The notes: a model not told the origin generated them from the sequence alone. A stretch of 64,000 nt of DNA from Apus apus (GCF_020740795.1 NC_067305.1:3224001-3288000), one strand, 5' to 3'. Shown: positions 12,701 through 23,600, numbered from the stretch's first letter. Numbers and translations are program-made.

Positions 12701-15700
12701 TTGTGCTGGTTGGGAAAATGCAGAAAAATATGTTGTCAGAAAAATAAATGAGAACTTGTTACTCAAAACAGCTGGTAAAGTTTCTAAAACTCATCTGTAC
12801 ACAACAGAACTTCTGCTTAACTTCAGCCCTGCAAGGTCTGAGCCATGTCAGAAATTCTGGCTCCGAGGGGAACACAGTTCCAATCCCAAGGATGTGTTAC
12901 AAACACATGAAAAATATTGTACTTTCTGGACACAACCTTCAACACAAGCAGAATTTGGTGTCACTACATGATAAAAGAGGCTCTGCAGGTAAGATGCTGG
13001 AAAACACTTCTAGAAAAAAGTGTTCCTCAGTTATGTGCAATATTTATTTCACCCAAAAAGTGAAGTTTTCAGGCTGTCCCTCATTGAACTTTAGTTTAAA
13101 GCTTCTGGAGTAATGAAGTAATTAAAAAACCAAAAATAGATTCAAAATAGGACAATCCTTCTAACACCTTAACTTCTGTTGGGCTGCAGACATCACACAA
13201 AATTTAGTGTGTGTTAAAAGCTACACCCAGTTTTTTTGTATGGTTATTCCTCAATCTGGAACTATTTACACTCCCCCTGGGTTGAAATGCTGTGTAAGAT
13301 GCTCTGAAGTCATGCAGTAGGATGCAGAAATATTTTGCAATCCCACATTTAAGGCTCCCAAGTCAGCCTAAAAACACCTCAAGCTTTGATAGATCTGTGA
13401 AGGATTCAGATAAATATTAACCTAGAACATATTCAATATATTCAGCCTAACAAAATCCAGCCAGGTCAAAAGGAAGTGTCAAGGAAACCACTTCAGCTGC
13501 AAAGCTGGAGGATTTTTTTTGCAGGATTTCAGATACCACCCCAATGGTTTCACCCACTGAAAGGGCAAGATCAGGCAGGCAGAAGTCCACAGAGATTGTT
13601 TAAAAAGATGTGGTAACCAAGTATGAAACCAACTGAGCATTCAGGGCTTCTTTTCAAGGGAGTTCTGGACAGCAGGAAGGAAGGAGCCCCATATTCCCTC
13701 CAAAATACACCATGCCTGCCTGGGAGTATCCCAAAATTGGAAGAGCAGGTGAGATAAAATTCCCACAGCAGCTTTGCCCATCCCCATGAGGAACTGGGAT
13801 CCAGTGACACCAACACTAAAGTAAGAGCTACAGGAAACACCCTGAAATAGTTACTTTCAGAAGGTATTTTCTGCATATTATTTTTCCCTGGGTGACAGAA
13901 CTGAAATGCTACATCAAGACTAAGGAAAAAATGATCCCATTTGTGACGTGTGTAGAAGGAGGAACTGAAAGGAAAGCTCTTATTGCCTCCAAAGAAACTG
14001 ACTATTACACACATTCCTCTGCAAGATTTCCTAAATGTGCCATCCAGAACTCCTGAGTGGAACAGAAATCACAAAGAATCAAGATCCAGTTTAGGCAGAT
14101 CCTCTTTTCTGGCCCCCTAGGACAGTGAAAATCTGCTCACATGAACTGGCATTATCACCACAGCCCTGTCAGCTTTGCCACATGGAGCTTGATACTACAA
14201 ATAGAATTGCAGCTCGATTAAAAGATAAGCTCCCTGGAGAGACTCCAAACATAAAGGGGGCCAGGGAAAAAAACAAAACAAAACAAAAACAACAAGAGAA
14301 TTAAGTAGACATCTGTATTTATACTTTCAGGAATAAACTGTCTCCTCATATAAGACAAATTGCTGATGATGTGTTACTTGGATCTGCAGCTCTGGTACAG
14401 TGGCCAGGAGGAAGCTTTGAGGTGTAAACAGAACCTAAGACATAAACATTCTCCACATAGAACCATCCCAACCTGATGGGGAGAAAAGATGATGGGAAGA
14501 TCCTTCCCTAGCCCGGGCTAACATGTGACAAGTCACACTGGTGCCATGGTGGCACTGGGATCCCCGCCCTCTGGGATCAGAGGTGCCTCCAGCCCTTCCT
14601 GGCAGGAAGAAGGCAGGAGGAGTTGCCCTCATGAACATTTTCTCAGTTACCTTAAGCACATATTAACTATTTTGTGAATAAAAAACCGGCCAGATATGGA
14701 CAATTTCCCCAAAAAAGTGACATTTGGAAAGCTTCCTTCCTGGTCACGGGAAGCACAACCCACAAACTCAGGCAGGAGAGGCAGGTTTTCACATTAAGAT
14801 GTTGCCATTTCCTCACCATCCCCAAATTATCTCCAATTAACTCCAGACCATCAAGCCAAGCTCTGTTATTAGATCTGTCAGCTCTGGGTCAGACAACAGA
14901 TATGCAACATGCTTGGGCAGAACAGCCTGCAGGGACCAGCAGCCTGACACACAGCTAACAACACACCTCTGGGACAGCAGATAAACAAATCTGTCCTCCA
15001 GCCCAAAACATTCCTCGCAGAAGAACATCACGTTCAAAATGCTGATCCTTATCTCCTCAGCATTTGAGACCTGAGGCCAAAAATTACCTGAAGAAAGTGT
15101 GGTCTCCATTCCACAGACTTGGTATTAAGAAAAAGAAACGTTGCTAGCTATGAAGTCTTCCAAAATGAGGTTAGCAGCAACATGGCTAAAGCAACAAGCA
15201 GCTCAAATATTTTTCTCCTAACAATCCCCACAATCACCGACCAAGAGCTGTAACGTCTGGAGGTTTTTTCTGAAGTTTCTGTAACGTTCTATCGACATCA
15301 AACACACAACCCTTACTTAGCACCTGGTAAAACCCTCAAGCCCTCTCTCTCACTCTGGAAGCCTTCGTGTTCCTCACCCACTCCACAGGTAAATCAGCAG
15401 CCACGAAGCAAAGCACACTTGGCTCCAAATGTTGCAGCAGCATGAGAGATAACTGCCTAAGAAGAGCCTTAATTATTACAGCCCGCCATCGATACCAATT
15501 AACTCAGAACATCAAAGCCCATACCGGTGGCACAGCCTATACCTTGAGGGAAGGTTTTAAGTCGTCCATTAAGGCCTAGCAGAAACGTTCCCTAAGCGGG
15601 ACAGGGATGATCCCCCAGCCGCTCTACACCGGCTCCCAAAGCCAGGACCGGCTCCTTCCCCGCTCGGCCGGCGGGAGCCCCGAAACGCACCCGCCCGGGG

Positions 15701-16095
15701 CGGCTCCCGCGCCCGCCAGCCTGCGGGCCGCGGCCAGTAGGCCTCACCCGGGATCCCGGGGCTCGCCTGGCGCCCATCAAGCCGCCTTAGCCTCTTCAGC
15801 GGCCCTGCCCCCCAGTCCCGACCCTCCGCCGAGCCCTCCCGCGCTCCGCCGCCTGCCCCGGGCCGCCCCCGCAGGCCGGGCCCGCCGCACGGCGAGGCCG
15901 CGTGAGGCGCAGCAGGCCCACGGCGGCAGCGCGGCCCCTCCCCGCCCCTTACCTCTTGGGGGGCGCATCCCCGGCACTGCCCGTCCCGTTGGGGGGCGGC
16001 GGGGGAGCCGCCGAGGCCGCCGCGGCCGCCGCCGGCTCCTCCATCTTGCCGCCGCCGCTCTCCGGGGCCGCCGCCACCGCCGCCGTCGCCGCCAT
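592..16095 (-). CDS. HNRNPM: HNRNPM, heterogeneous nuclear ribonucleoprotein M (5' part of gene)
   Basis: HNRNPM is a nuclear RNA-binding protein that binds GU-rich pre-mRNA and regulates alternative splicing. Seven coding exons are visible on the minus strand: 15953-16095, 11368-11537, 4966-5018, 4132-4139, 3949-4042, 1517-1714 and 592-745. They join in one frame to about 273 residues. Residues 1-47 are an Ala/Pro/Gly-rich leader. RRM1 spans about 81-157, with RNP2 FITNIP (84-89) and RNP1 around KSRGCAVVEF (120-129). A GPGGPGM linker and the conserved PPSILNNPNIPNEIIHALQAG segment (split here: PPSILNNPN, IPNEIIHALQAG) follow, and RRM2 begins near 216. The sequence matches HNRNPM better than its paralogue MYEF2, for example FDVKWQSLKDLVKEK in RRM1. 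RRM2's second half, the Met/Gly-rich repeat region and RRM3 must lie left of base 1. The start codon is the first ATG in the CpG island. Introns are comparatively poor in transposons. Confidence 0.96.
1058..1105 (-). mobile_element. CR1 LINE scrap (3' end)
   Basis: GTTGGAAGGGACCTCTAGAG and ATCATCTAGT match the reverse complement of the CR1 3' end. It is short and diverged, so probably old. Confidence 0.7.
1517..1714 (-). CDS. HNRNPM: HNRNPM coding exon 6 (linker, start of RRM2)
   Basis: The exon encodes 66 codons from DPDGEHARRAMQKVM through a Gly/Pro/Met linker to AGRLGSTVFVAN. Splice sites are TTACAG and GTAAG. It is in phase 0 at both ends and corresponds to the RRM1-RRM2 linker of HNRNPM. 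Confidence 0.97.
2912..2994 (-). mobile_element. CR1 LINE fragment (3' end)
   Basis: AATCATGGAATGGTTTGGGT through TGGGCAGGGACA matches the CR1 3' terminus in reverse orientation. It is severely 5' truncated. Confidence 0.85.
3949..4042 (-). CDS. HNRNPM: HNRNPM coding exon 5 (end of RRM1)
   Basis: The exon encodes (A)VVEFKMEESMKKAAEVLNK, then HSLGGRPLKVKE (residues 125-156). The acceptor is CCCACAG and the donor GAA/GTAAGA. The first base completes the Ala codon begun in the microexon. Confidence 0.96.
4132..4139 (-). CDS. HNRNPM: HNRNPM microexon, 8 nt (Gly-Cys-Ala of RNP1)
   Basis: Exon 3 ends in ...TCA AGG and the next long exon begins T GTT GTT GAA TTC, so the protein lacks GGN TGY GC. 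Between them lies exactly GGATGCGC, preceded by CTCGTCAG and a C/T-rich tract (4160-4200 read in reverse) and followed by a consensus GTAAGT donor. Joined, the three give SRGCAVVEF, the expected HNRNPM RNP1 sequence. The downstream intron is only 89 bp (4043-4131). Skipping the exon would shift the frame and destroy RRM1. The exon is too short for ordinary gene finders. Confidence 0.9.
4966..5018 (-). CDS. HNRNPM: HNRNPM coding exon 3 (RRM1, 53 bp)
   Basis: The exon encodes VGEVTYVELLMDAEGKSR (residues 105-122) with splice sites TTTGTAG and GTAAGTG. It ends exactly on a codon, in the middle of the RNP1 motif (KSR / GCAVVEF). Confidence 0.96.
5019..11367 (-). other. HNRNPM intron 2
   Basis: This is 6.3 kb of AT-richer unique sequence. 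It contains a run of about 20 T at 7023-7043 and no recognisable transposon. Short reading frames here have no recognisable protein content. Confidence 0.75.
11368..11537 (-). CDS. HNRNPM: HNRNPM coding exon 2 (start of RRM1)
   Basis: The exon is bounded by TTGCAG and GTAATG. It completes the split Ser codon from exon 1 and encodes SERPSQNEKRKEK, then GGNRFEPYANPAKRYRAF and the RNP2 motif FITNIPF. The junction phases (2 in, 1 out) fit both neighbouring exons. Confidence 0.96.
11538..15952 (-). other. HNRNPM intron 1
   Basis: This is 4.4 kb of intron between the leader exon and RRM1. It holds one CR1 copy (11730-12148). The rest is unique, with nothing else recognised. Confidence 0.75.
11730..12148 (-). 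mobile_element. CR1 LINE 3' fragment
   Basis: The fragment runs from GAATCATGGAATGGTTTGGG through the conserved blocks CACCTCCCACCAGCCCAGG and GCCAGGGATGGGGCAGCC to CTTCTCTTCTCCAGGCTGAA. It is 5' truncated and close to the window consensus. Confidence 0.93.
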
Positions 16096-16310
16096 TTTCC
16101 CTGCGCTGCGCCTTTGTGTGAGGGGAGCCCGCCCCGCGCATGCGCAGCGCGGCCGGCCCGGCGGCCTTGGCGCGCGGCGGGGGGGGCTGAGGGAACTGGG
16201 GGGGGGGGATGAGGGGGTGAAGGGATGGGGGGGATGAAGGGATGGGGGGGGGCTGTGGGGATGGGGGGGGGGATGAGGGGGTGAAGGGATGGGGAGACAG
16301 GGGGGCGGGG
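15600..16310 (-). promoter_or_regulatory. HNRNPM CpG-island promoter
   Basis: The region is very GC-rich with dense CpG and surrounds the start codon. GCCGCCATTTT at 16088-16098 is a YY1-type motif that overlaps the ATG. Upstream (16180-16317) are long G runs. There is no TATA box, as expected for a housekeeping promoter. The transcription start site itself cannot be fixed from sequence. Confidence 0.7.
15953..16095 (-). CDS. HNRNPM: HNRNPM coding exon 1
   Basis: The ATG is at 16095-16093 and the exon encodes 47 residues plus two bases (MAATAAVAAAPESGGGKMEE..., then Ala- and Pro-rich). The donor CCAAGAG/GTAAGG lies at 15952. The acidic and Ala-rich leader fits the low-complexity N-terminus of HNRNPM proteins. 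It sits inside a CpG island. Confidence 0.93.
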
Positions 16311-16317
16311 GGGTGTG
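16186..16317 (+). repeat. G-rich low-complexity repeat beside the assembly gap
   Basis: Degenerate repeats of GATGAGGGGGTGAAGGGATG and long G runs (6-10 G) lead directly into the N gap. The strand could form G-quadruplexes and is a common cause of sequencing failure. Confidence 0.85.
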
Positions 16318-16557
16318 NNNNNNNNNNNNNNNNNNNNNNNNNNNNNNNNNNNNNNNNNNNNNNNNNNNNNNNNNNNNNNNNNNNNNNNNNNNNNNNNNNN
16401 NNNNNNNNNNNNNNNNNNNNNNNNNNNNNNNNNNNNNNNNNNNNNNNNNNNNNNNNNNNNNNNNNNNNNNNNNNNNNNNNNNNNNNNNNNNNNNNNNNNN
16501 NNNNNNNNNNNNNNNNNNNNNNNNNNNNNNNNNNNNNNNNNNNNNNNNNNNNNNNNN
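16318..16557. other. Assembly gap (240 N)
   Basis: A run of 240 N of unknown true length lies between the HNRNPM promoter and the 3' flank of SH3GL1. Any part of the SH3GL1 3' end or the HNRNPM upstream region could be missing here. Confidence 0.99.
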
Positions 16558-17488
16558 GAAGGCACGTGAGGATCAGCTGAACCCCTTTCTGGTGGCATCA
16601 GGTGCTGATGGTTTCCCTGGGGAGAGGAGCCCCACTCTGCCCCACGGTGAGCAGATCCCCAGGCTGTGGTCCCATTCCACATCCCCCACCACCCCAAATT
16701 ATCCCCCCCCCCACCTCTGAAGGACACTGTGGAGTAGGGACAACCAGAAGTTCAAAAGGAACCTGGCTGAAAACACTGAAAATCAAGGGCAGGAGGGAGC
16801 AGCCCCAGGACTTTGGAGTGGAACTCTGTGGGAAGGGGAGAGAGGGGCTGCCAGCAGGCAGGGGACAGCCCTGCTGTGACCCTGCAGGATGGTCCCCCAG
16901 CCCCGTGGGGCTGGCTTAGTGTTTGGTGGGTGCTGTAGTGTTGCTGTGCCACCAGATCCCTCCCCTGAGCCCCCCGGGAGCAGGTCCTGCTTTGGTGTTG
17001 GGCATCCGTGGGGAGAAGGGTAGTGTTGGATGGGGTGGGGGCGCAAAGGGCTGGCTCCTCGGTGGGCTTGGGGGCTGCTTTGCCCTCCCTAGGTGAGGGA
17101 TACATCCTGGCTTTCCCACCTGGCTCATCCAGATGCTTGACCCAAAGGAAAGACATAAAAACTGGAAGAGGGAAGAGGCCGGGGAGGACCGAGGGGGGTG
17201 GGCAAAGTACCGAAGATCAAGCACCAGAAGGACAAAACGAAAACAAAAAACCCCACCAAAAAAACCCCCAGAACAATCAAATAACCAAATTCACAGGAGG
17301 CAGGGAGGGGTGTGTGTAAGGGGGAGGGGCCGTTCGACCCTTCTGGCTTGTTCCCTGGTGGCAATCTGGCCCCGAGGTGACACAGAGAGAGGACACGGCC
17401 CCGCTGTCAGGAGAGACCTGGATGGGGGCTGGAGGTGGAATGGAAGGCTCTGCCCGGCGCGGGGGGGACACGAGGGGGCGATGGCGTT
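16558..17488 (-). other. SH3GL1 3' UTR and downstream flank
   Basis: This is the region just after the SH3GL1 stop codon in the direction of transcription. I found no AATAAA or ATTAAA on the minus strand before the gap, so the poly(A) site may be in the gap or use a variant signal. No other gene is seen. Confidence 0.55.
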
Positions 17489-17685
17489 TCACTGAGGTAG
17501 CGGAACCAGCACTTCCACGTAGTTGAGGGGGAAGAAGCCCGATTGGCCGTTGATCATGCCCTCGTACCAGTTTTCGTCGATCTGGTTGGTCAGGGTGATG
17601 ATGTCTCCTTCCTTGAAGCCCAACTCGCCGTCGTTCTCGGGTTCGAAGTCGTAGAGAGCTTTGCAGCAGGGCTGGTCCAGGGGGG
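17489..17685 (-). CDS. SH3GL1: SH3GL1 exon 10 (SH3 domain, stop)
   Basis: The exon encodes [19 protein letters not shown] and then the SH3 core with the ALYDF, DENWYEG and [11 protein letters not shown] motifs, ending LVPLPQ and a TGA at 17491-17489. It contains the conserved aromatic residues of the proline-binding face. Confidence 0.98.
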
Positions 17686-20600
17686 CTGTGGGGAAGAGGT
17701 GTGGGGGGGAGAGGAGGTGAGTGGGACCCCCCCCAACACAGCCCCTGCCCCCAGCCCCCAGCTCTGCCCACACTGGGATGTCCTGCTGCTGGTGGGTGTT
17801 GGATTCAGGCCCCACGCAGGACTTGGGGGCTCAGCCAGAGCTGGGGCTTGTACCAGGGGTTGGAACACCCTGTCCAGGAGCAGCTGGACCTTCGTTGTCT
17901 CCATCATGGTGAAGCATTAACTCCTTTTGATGAGGACTTTCTCTAAGGGCATGGAGGGAGAGGACAAGGGGGGATGGATTTAAACTGGGAGAGGAGAGAT
18001 TGAGGTGAGACATGAGGAGGAAATTCTGTGCTGTGAGGGTGGTGAGACCCTGGAACAGGTTGCCCAGGGAAGCTGTGGCTGCCCCATCCCTGGCAGTGTT
18101 GAAGGGCAGGTTGGATGGGGCTTGGAGCAACCTGGGCTGGTGGGAGGTGTCCCTGCCCATGCAGGGGGGTTGGAAGCAGATGATCTTAAATTCCCTTCCA
18201 ACCCAAACCATTCCATGATTCTGATTTAAATTCCTCACTGGCTTTTAGTTCATTGGTTCCTCTTGCTCTTTCATCATCTTCTCCCAAAGCAGACTCCCAC
18301 CTCCAGCACCTCTGTACTGCTTGTCCCTGCCTGGACTTCCCTGCTCCAAACTAAACTGCAACCTAAATGTGACCACCACACTGGAAACCAGGTGGGGAAA
18401 AGCCACATTATTCTTCCAGAGACAAGAGAACCTGCTGTGCAGCTCATGGAGGATGGGGTTAGACATTGGCATCTGATGGAGGAGGACCCTGAGGGTCCCT
18501 TTAGAGAGGTCACCCCAATTCTGAGGGTGATGGGAGGGAGAGGACTGTGACTGCATCCCTGGCCAGAGAGCTTTAAATCCATGAGCAGCTTGGTGATGCA
18601 TGTGAGGCTGGCCTCCCAAAATGGGGAGAAAAGCCAAGCCTTTCTCCCACATCTTCAGCTCCACAATTTTTTGGACTTCAGATGAGGTGTTTTTGTGGCA
18701 GGGAAAGCTGCTCCCTGCTCCCAGATTTTGGGATGGGGAGGCACTCACCTGTGAGCTGTAGGGATGCAACTGGAAAAGGACTGAGTGAATCAAGCCCACC
18801 CAGGTCTGCAGGGTCCCCCCTTAACCCCCCATGCTCTTCCAACCAGGGCAGGAATATCAACCAGCACCTCTGGTCTGCTCAACTTCCCCAGCAAGAAAAG
18901 AACCCAGCAGAGAACTTGGAAAACACCAAAAGAGGCAGCAAAGCAGGTTTGTGGTCTTGAGGGAACTTCCCAAAACACCAGGCTGGTCCCACCACCCCCA
19001 GCACTGCCCCTGCACCAGGCTCCTCAAGTCCTCTTGCTCCCTTGCTGCATCACCACCAGCTTCACCCACCATGATGACTCTGAGCCATGGAGCCAGCCCA
19101 GCCTCTGGACCCCCAAGGGACCCTGATGGGGGTCCCTTGGGGGTCCAGAGGCTGGGCTGGCTCCCCTCTGGATCCCATCTCCAGGAACTCTGACCTGCAG
19201 ACCCATTTGAGGCTCCTCTGCCCAGCTGGGACCACAGGTCCCACACCCATGGTGTGGCTGAACGAAAACCTCAACTTGGGAGGTGATAAATCCCCAAATT
19301 TGGGCTTAGCTGGAGGGTTTTTTGAACTGGGTTGTCCTGTTGGCCAAGCTCAGCACGGAGGTGTTTTAGTGGCTCCAAAGCAGCAGCATGAGGGAAGGAG
19401 GAGTGAGGTGGGATGAGGAAGAAGAGATGGGACACACATCATGCAGTGCCAAGGGAGGACACTCACGGATACTCCTGACGGAGGATCGGGACGGCTTGTC
19501 GGATCGGAAAGAGGAGGAAGCTGCTTCCAAACAAAAAGAAACGTGCTTAAAACCATGGGAATTGGGGAGAGGGAAAGGCAGGACCCAACGGGAGGAGCTG
19601 GGAGGAGAAAGGAGGTGGCCAACATGCTGTTAGAACCCCCTTTGTGGGGACCAAAGAGGGGGGGGATAAATGCAGCGGGATGGAAAAAGGGGAGGGAACC
19701 AGAGATGCTTCACTCGTCCTGTCTCCAGAGTGGGCATGAGTGGCTGGAGATCCCACTGGGACATCCCCAAAGCCAAGATAACCAAGGTTGTTGGACCCCA
19801 AGAGAAAACAATCCCAGTCTAGAAGCATTTGGGACATTTTTCAGAGCCACCAGGCACACCTAGCACACCACAACCACCGTTTTGGTTCCCTTCCATCCCC
19901 AGGAGGCTGCTCCAGAGGCACCTGCGTGGACACACACACACAGAGAGGACAACTTTACCTGAGCTTTTTGGGGTGGGAGTGCAGGAGAAGCCCCCATTAG
20001 ATTGGTCAGTGTCTGCAAAGTCATATGTCTCCCTGGGTTTGGGCTTGTATTCCCGCTTGGGGCGTGAGGAGGCCTCCCTCATCCTGCAGGAGGGGAGAGA
20101 AAGGTGGATAAATTGAAGTATGAAACAGGAGTGGGAGGAGATCAACGTGGTATTTATTCTTCTTTGTGGCTACACAGGGGAGCAGATTGGTTTGTAGACA
20201 AGAATCATAGAACCCCAGACTGGTTTGGGTTGGAAGGGACCTTCAAGATCATCCAGTCCCACCCCCTGCATGGGCAGGGACACCTCCCACCAGCCCAGGT
20301 TGCTCCAAGCCCCATCCAACCTGCCCTTCAACACTGCCAGGGATGGGGCAGCCACAGCTTCCCTGGGCAACCTGGGCCAGGCTCTCCCCACCCTCACACT
20401 CCAGAATTCCCTCCTCATGTCTCACCTCAATCTCCCTCTGCCAGTTTTCATCCATCCCCCCTTGTCCTCTCCCTCCCTGCCCTTGTCCCAGGTCCCTCCC
20501 CAGCTTTCCTGGAGCCCCTTCAGGCACTGGAAGCTGCTCCAAGGTCTCCCTGGAGCCTTCTCTTCTCCAGGCTGAACACCCCAACTCTCCCAGCCTGTCT

Positions 20601-23600
20601 TCATAGGGGAGCTGCTCCCCTCGGTGCTGGGGCATTTTGAAGATGGATCTGGCCCAGGGTTTGGGGCCTGGCCCTTAGAGAAGGCCACATGTCCCAGGCT
20701 TTGCTGGTGTGGTGTCTCAGGCCATTCAGGCCAGCAGAGGACACTCGTGCTGCAGCTCAGAAGCTCACAGCTGGCAGGATCCTCCCAGCTCTTCTAAATT
20801 CCAACCAGGCACAGGATCGACTCAGCAGTTGCTTCCAGGAAGGAAGAGCAGCAGGGCAGCACCACCAAATTGACCCGAGAAGGGGAGATGCTGCCTTGGC
20901 TCTGTCCAAGCCACCCTGTGCCATGTCCACAGCTCTGCAGGGGAGCCCCAGATGCAAGGAAGACACCTCCATCCTTGGCCAGGGTTTGGGGAGATGCTTG
21001 CTCAGGTGAGACAGAGCAGCAGGAAGAAATTTAGGAAGAAAAATGTGTTCCCGCGGGATCTGCTCTAGGCGATCCTGCTCTGGCAAAGGGTTTGGACTGG
21101 ATGATCTCCAGAGGTCCCTTCCAACCCCACCACTCTGTGATTCTGCAGATGGCTGGGTATTTAGAGACGAGTACCAGAGGGAGGGTTCATGGCTGTGGAA
21201 GCAGAGACCCCACAGCCCCCCAGGACTCACCTCCGCTTGAGCTTCTCCGCGAGCTCGTCCAGGATCTGCACAGCCTGCCTGTGATAGTCCAGCTGGGCGT
21301 CCACCAAGGCTGAGAGCTGGCTCACCTGCTCGATCTGTGGGGGTCACACCAAGGGAGCTTGAGCAGGAGAACCCCTCGTTGTACCTGAGGAGTGTCCTGG
21401 GGACGTGGACCAAGGGCAGCTTCCCCAGGGAGATGACGAGAAGGTTTGGGATTTCAGACATGAGACTCAGGAGGACAGAGGACACCTCCCACCATGCTCT
21501 GGGCTCCTGTGTTGGTACAAGCTCCCTCCCATCCTCTGGCCAGGAGCTGGATGAGGAAGAGGGGCTACAGAAAGGATGACAGACCCATCAAGCCATGTGC
21601 TGGGTCCTCAGGTCTGAGGTTTCAGAGACCAAAACCCCACTTGGCAAAAACAAGAGTGGAAACGAGTGTCTTAACTTCTGCATCCTTCTGAAGATCCCAC
21701 CCTTGTGTACCCAGGACCACACCAACCACCCAGCAGCTCCCGGCCTGGGGAAGGGAAAACTCACATCAGTTTCTAGGAGGTTGTGCATACTGGTCTCTGC
21801 TACTTCCTTGGACTCTTCAAACTTCTCCAAGGCCTGTCGAAGTTCCTCCTCTGGGATTTTGCCCTGTCGTTTCTTCTTGTAGTCAAAGTCCAAACGTCTG
21901 CCTTCCAGCTTCTTGAGATGGTGCTGGGAAGAGGATGGTTATCAACAGCAAAAGAAAAGGAGGAAAAGCCAGAGACCAGGGGCAGCCAAACTCTCCTGCT
22001 GGGAAGGCAGCTCCAGTTACAGGTTGAGTTCATTAGTCTCAGCAACCTGATCCAGGAGCACATGTTTCTGTGGCTCCCACCTTTGTCCACCCTCTGGAGA
22101 GGCCCTGGAAGGTGATGGAGAACAGCAAGGCTGGGCTGCTGGGGGGTGACAGGGAGGAGGGCACCCCCCAAGTGCCAGGGATCACTGCCCTGCCCATGCC
22201 AAGGATCATGGACATGGCCATACCAAGGATCCCTGCTGTGGCCACGGGGATTCTTCCTAAAAACAACCTTCCACAAATTGGCCTGTGGGTGTGATTTCAC
22301 CCCTCCCTTCCAGCCAAAAGTTGGAGGAAAACAGTGGAAGGAGCAGCCCAGGTCTGCTCCTCATGGAGGCCTCTGGTGAAGGTGAAGAACTGGCCCCCAG
22401 CTCCCCAGGAACAATGGGATCTCTGGAGGTCAGGGACTGGGATTCAGGCTCTGCAGCCCCTGATTCCTTAGGGTTGGGCTGTTTAAAGGAGCTCCATGGC
22501 AGACCTGGAGTAGAGGTAAGTGCTGAAACAGTAGTTGGCTGTTATTGTATCTGGGACACCACTGGAAGAGAAAATTCACTCCAGAGAGCTGCCCTGTGGA
22601 TCCCAGGTTGGGATGGATCCTGTTACAAACCCTGGCCCTGCTTGGTATGGACTTGTCTCCCTGGCAGCACATGGGACAAGGGCAGGGAGGGAGAGGACAA
22701 GGGGGGATGGATGAAAACTGGAAGAAGGAGACTGAGGTGACATGAGGGGGAAATTCTTCCCTCTGAGGGTGGTGTGAGCCTGGAACAAGTTGCCCAGGGA
22801 AGCTGTGGCTGCCCCATCCCTGGCAGTGTTGAAGGGCAGGTTGGATGGGGCTTGGAGCAACCTGGGCTGGTGGGAGGTGTCCCTGCCCATGCAGGGGGGT
22901 GGATCTAGATGGTCTTGAAGGTCCCTTCCCACCCAAACCAGTCAGGGATTCAGTGATTCTGATGAGCTGCTGAGGAGCAGCAGCAGTGGTGCTGAGCAGG
23001 GAGGAAATAGCAGTGGATCTGGGGAGAGAAGGCACATGAAGGGAAGGAAACTGTGACACCCACAGGAGTCCTTGGCTCCCCCCACTACAGAGCAAGGGCT
23101 TCCATGCACCAAGAGAGGCCAGAAATGAAAGAAATGAGGAGGAGGGAGAAGCATCGAGGTGTTTACCTGTATCTCTTTCAGGTCTTTGTCACACAGGTTC
23201 TGGAGAGGATCAATAAAATTCTGTTTGACTTCAATATCCAGTGAGTCCTTCACCTCTGCCAACCGCTTCATGGACTCTCCAGCGTCGAGCAGCGCGTCGC
23301 CTTGGGGTGAGAGAAGGGAGGGAAGGAAGAGAGGAGAAGTGCTCAGCCAGTCACCCAGAGCTGCAGGTCCTGCTGGCTGCACACAGAACCACCCTGCCAA
23401 CACACCCAAGCTCCATATCCCATCCAACATTCCCATTTTCTATCTGGAGCCAATCTCCCAGCCTGGCACAGAGCAAGCGGTGCCCGGTGGGAGCAGGCAG
23501 CTCCTGCTGGCACCACCTCCACACAGGACACTTCACTAACCTGCTGCATTTTCTTTTTTTACCCTCTGAAAAAAACCAGGAACAATCTCTACCGACTCCC

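Noticed and set aside
14361-14440. Box C/D snoRNA candidate in HNRNPM intron 1 (TGATGATGT)
   Set aside because: A C-box-like motif is present, but no convincing D box and terminal stem at the right spacing were found.
20104-20640. Long open frames of about 90-200 codons recurring across the window with similar proteins ([20 protein letters not shown] type)
   Set aside because: All lie in CR1 3' regions, mostly 3' UTR sequence, and repeat because the transposon repeats. They are not host genes.
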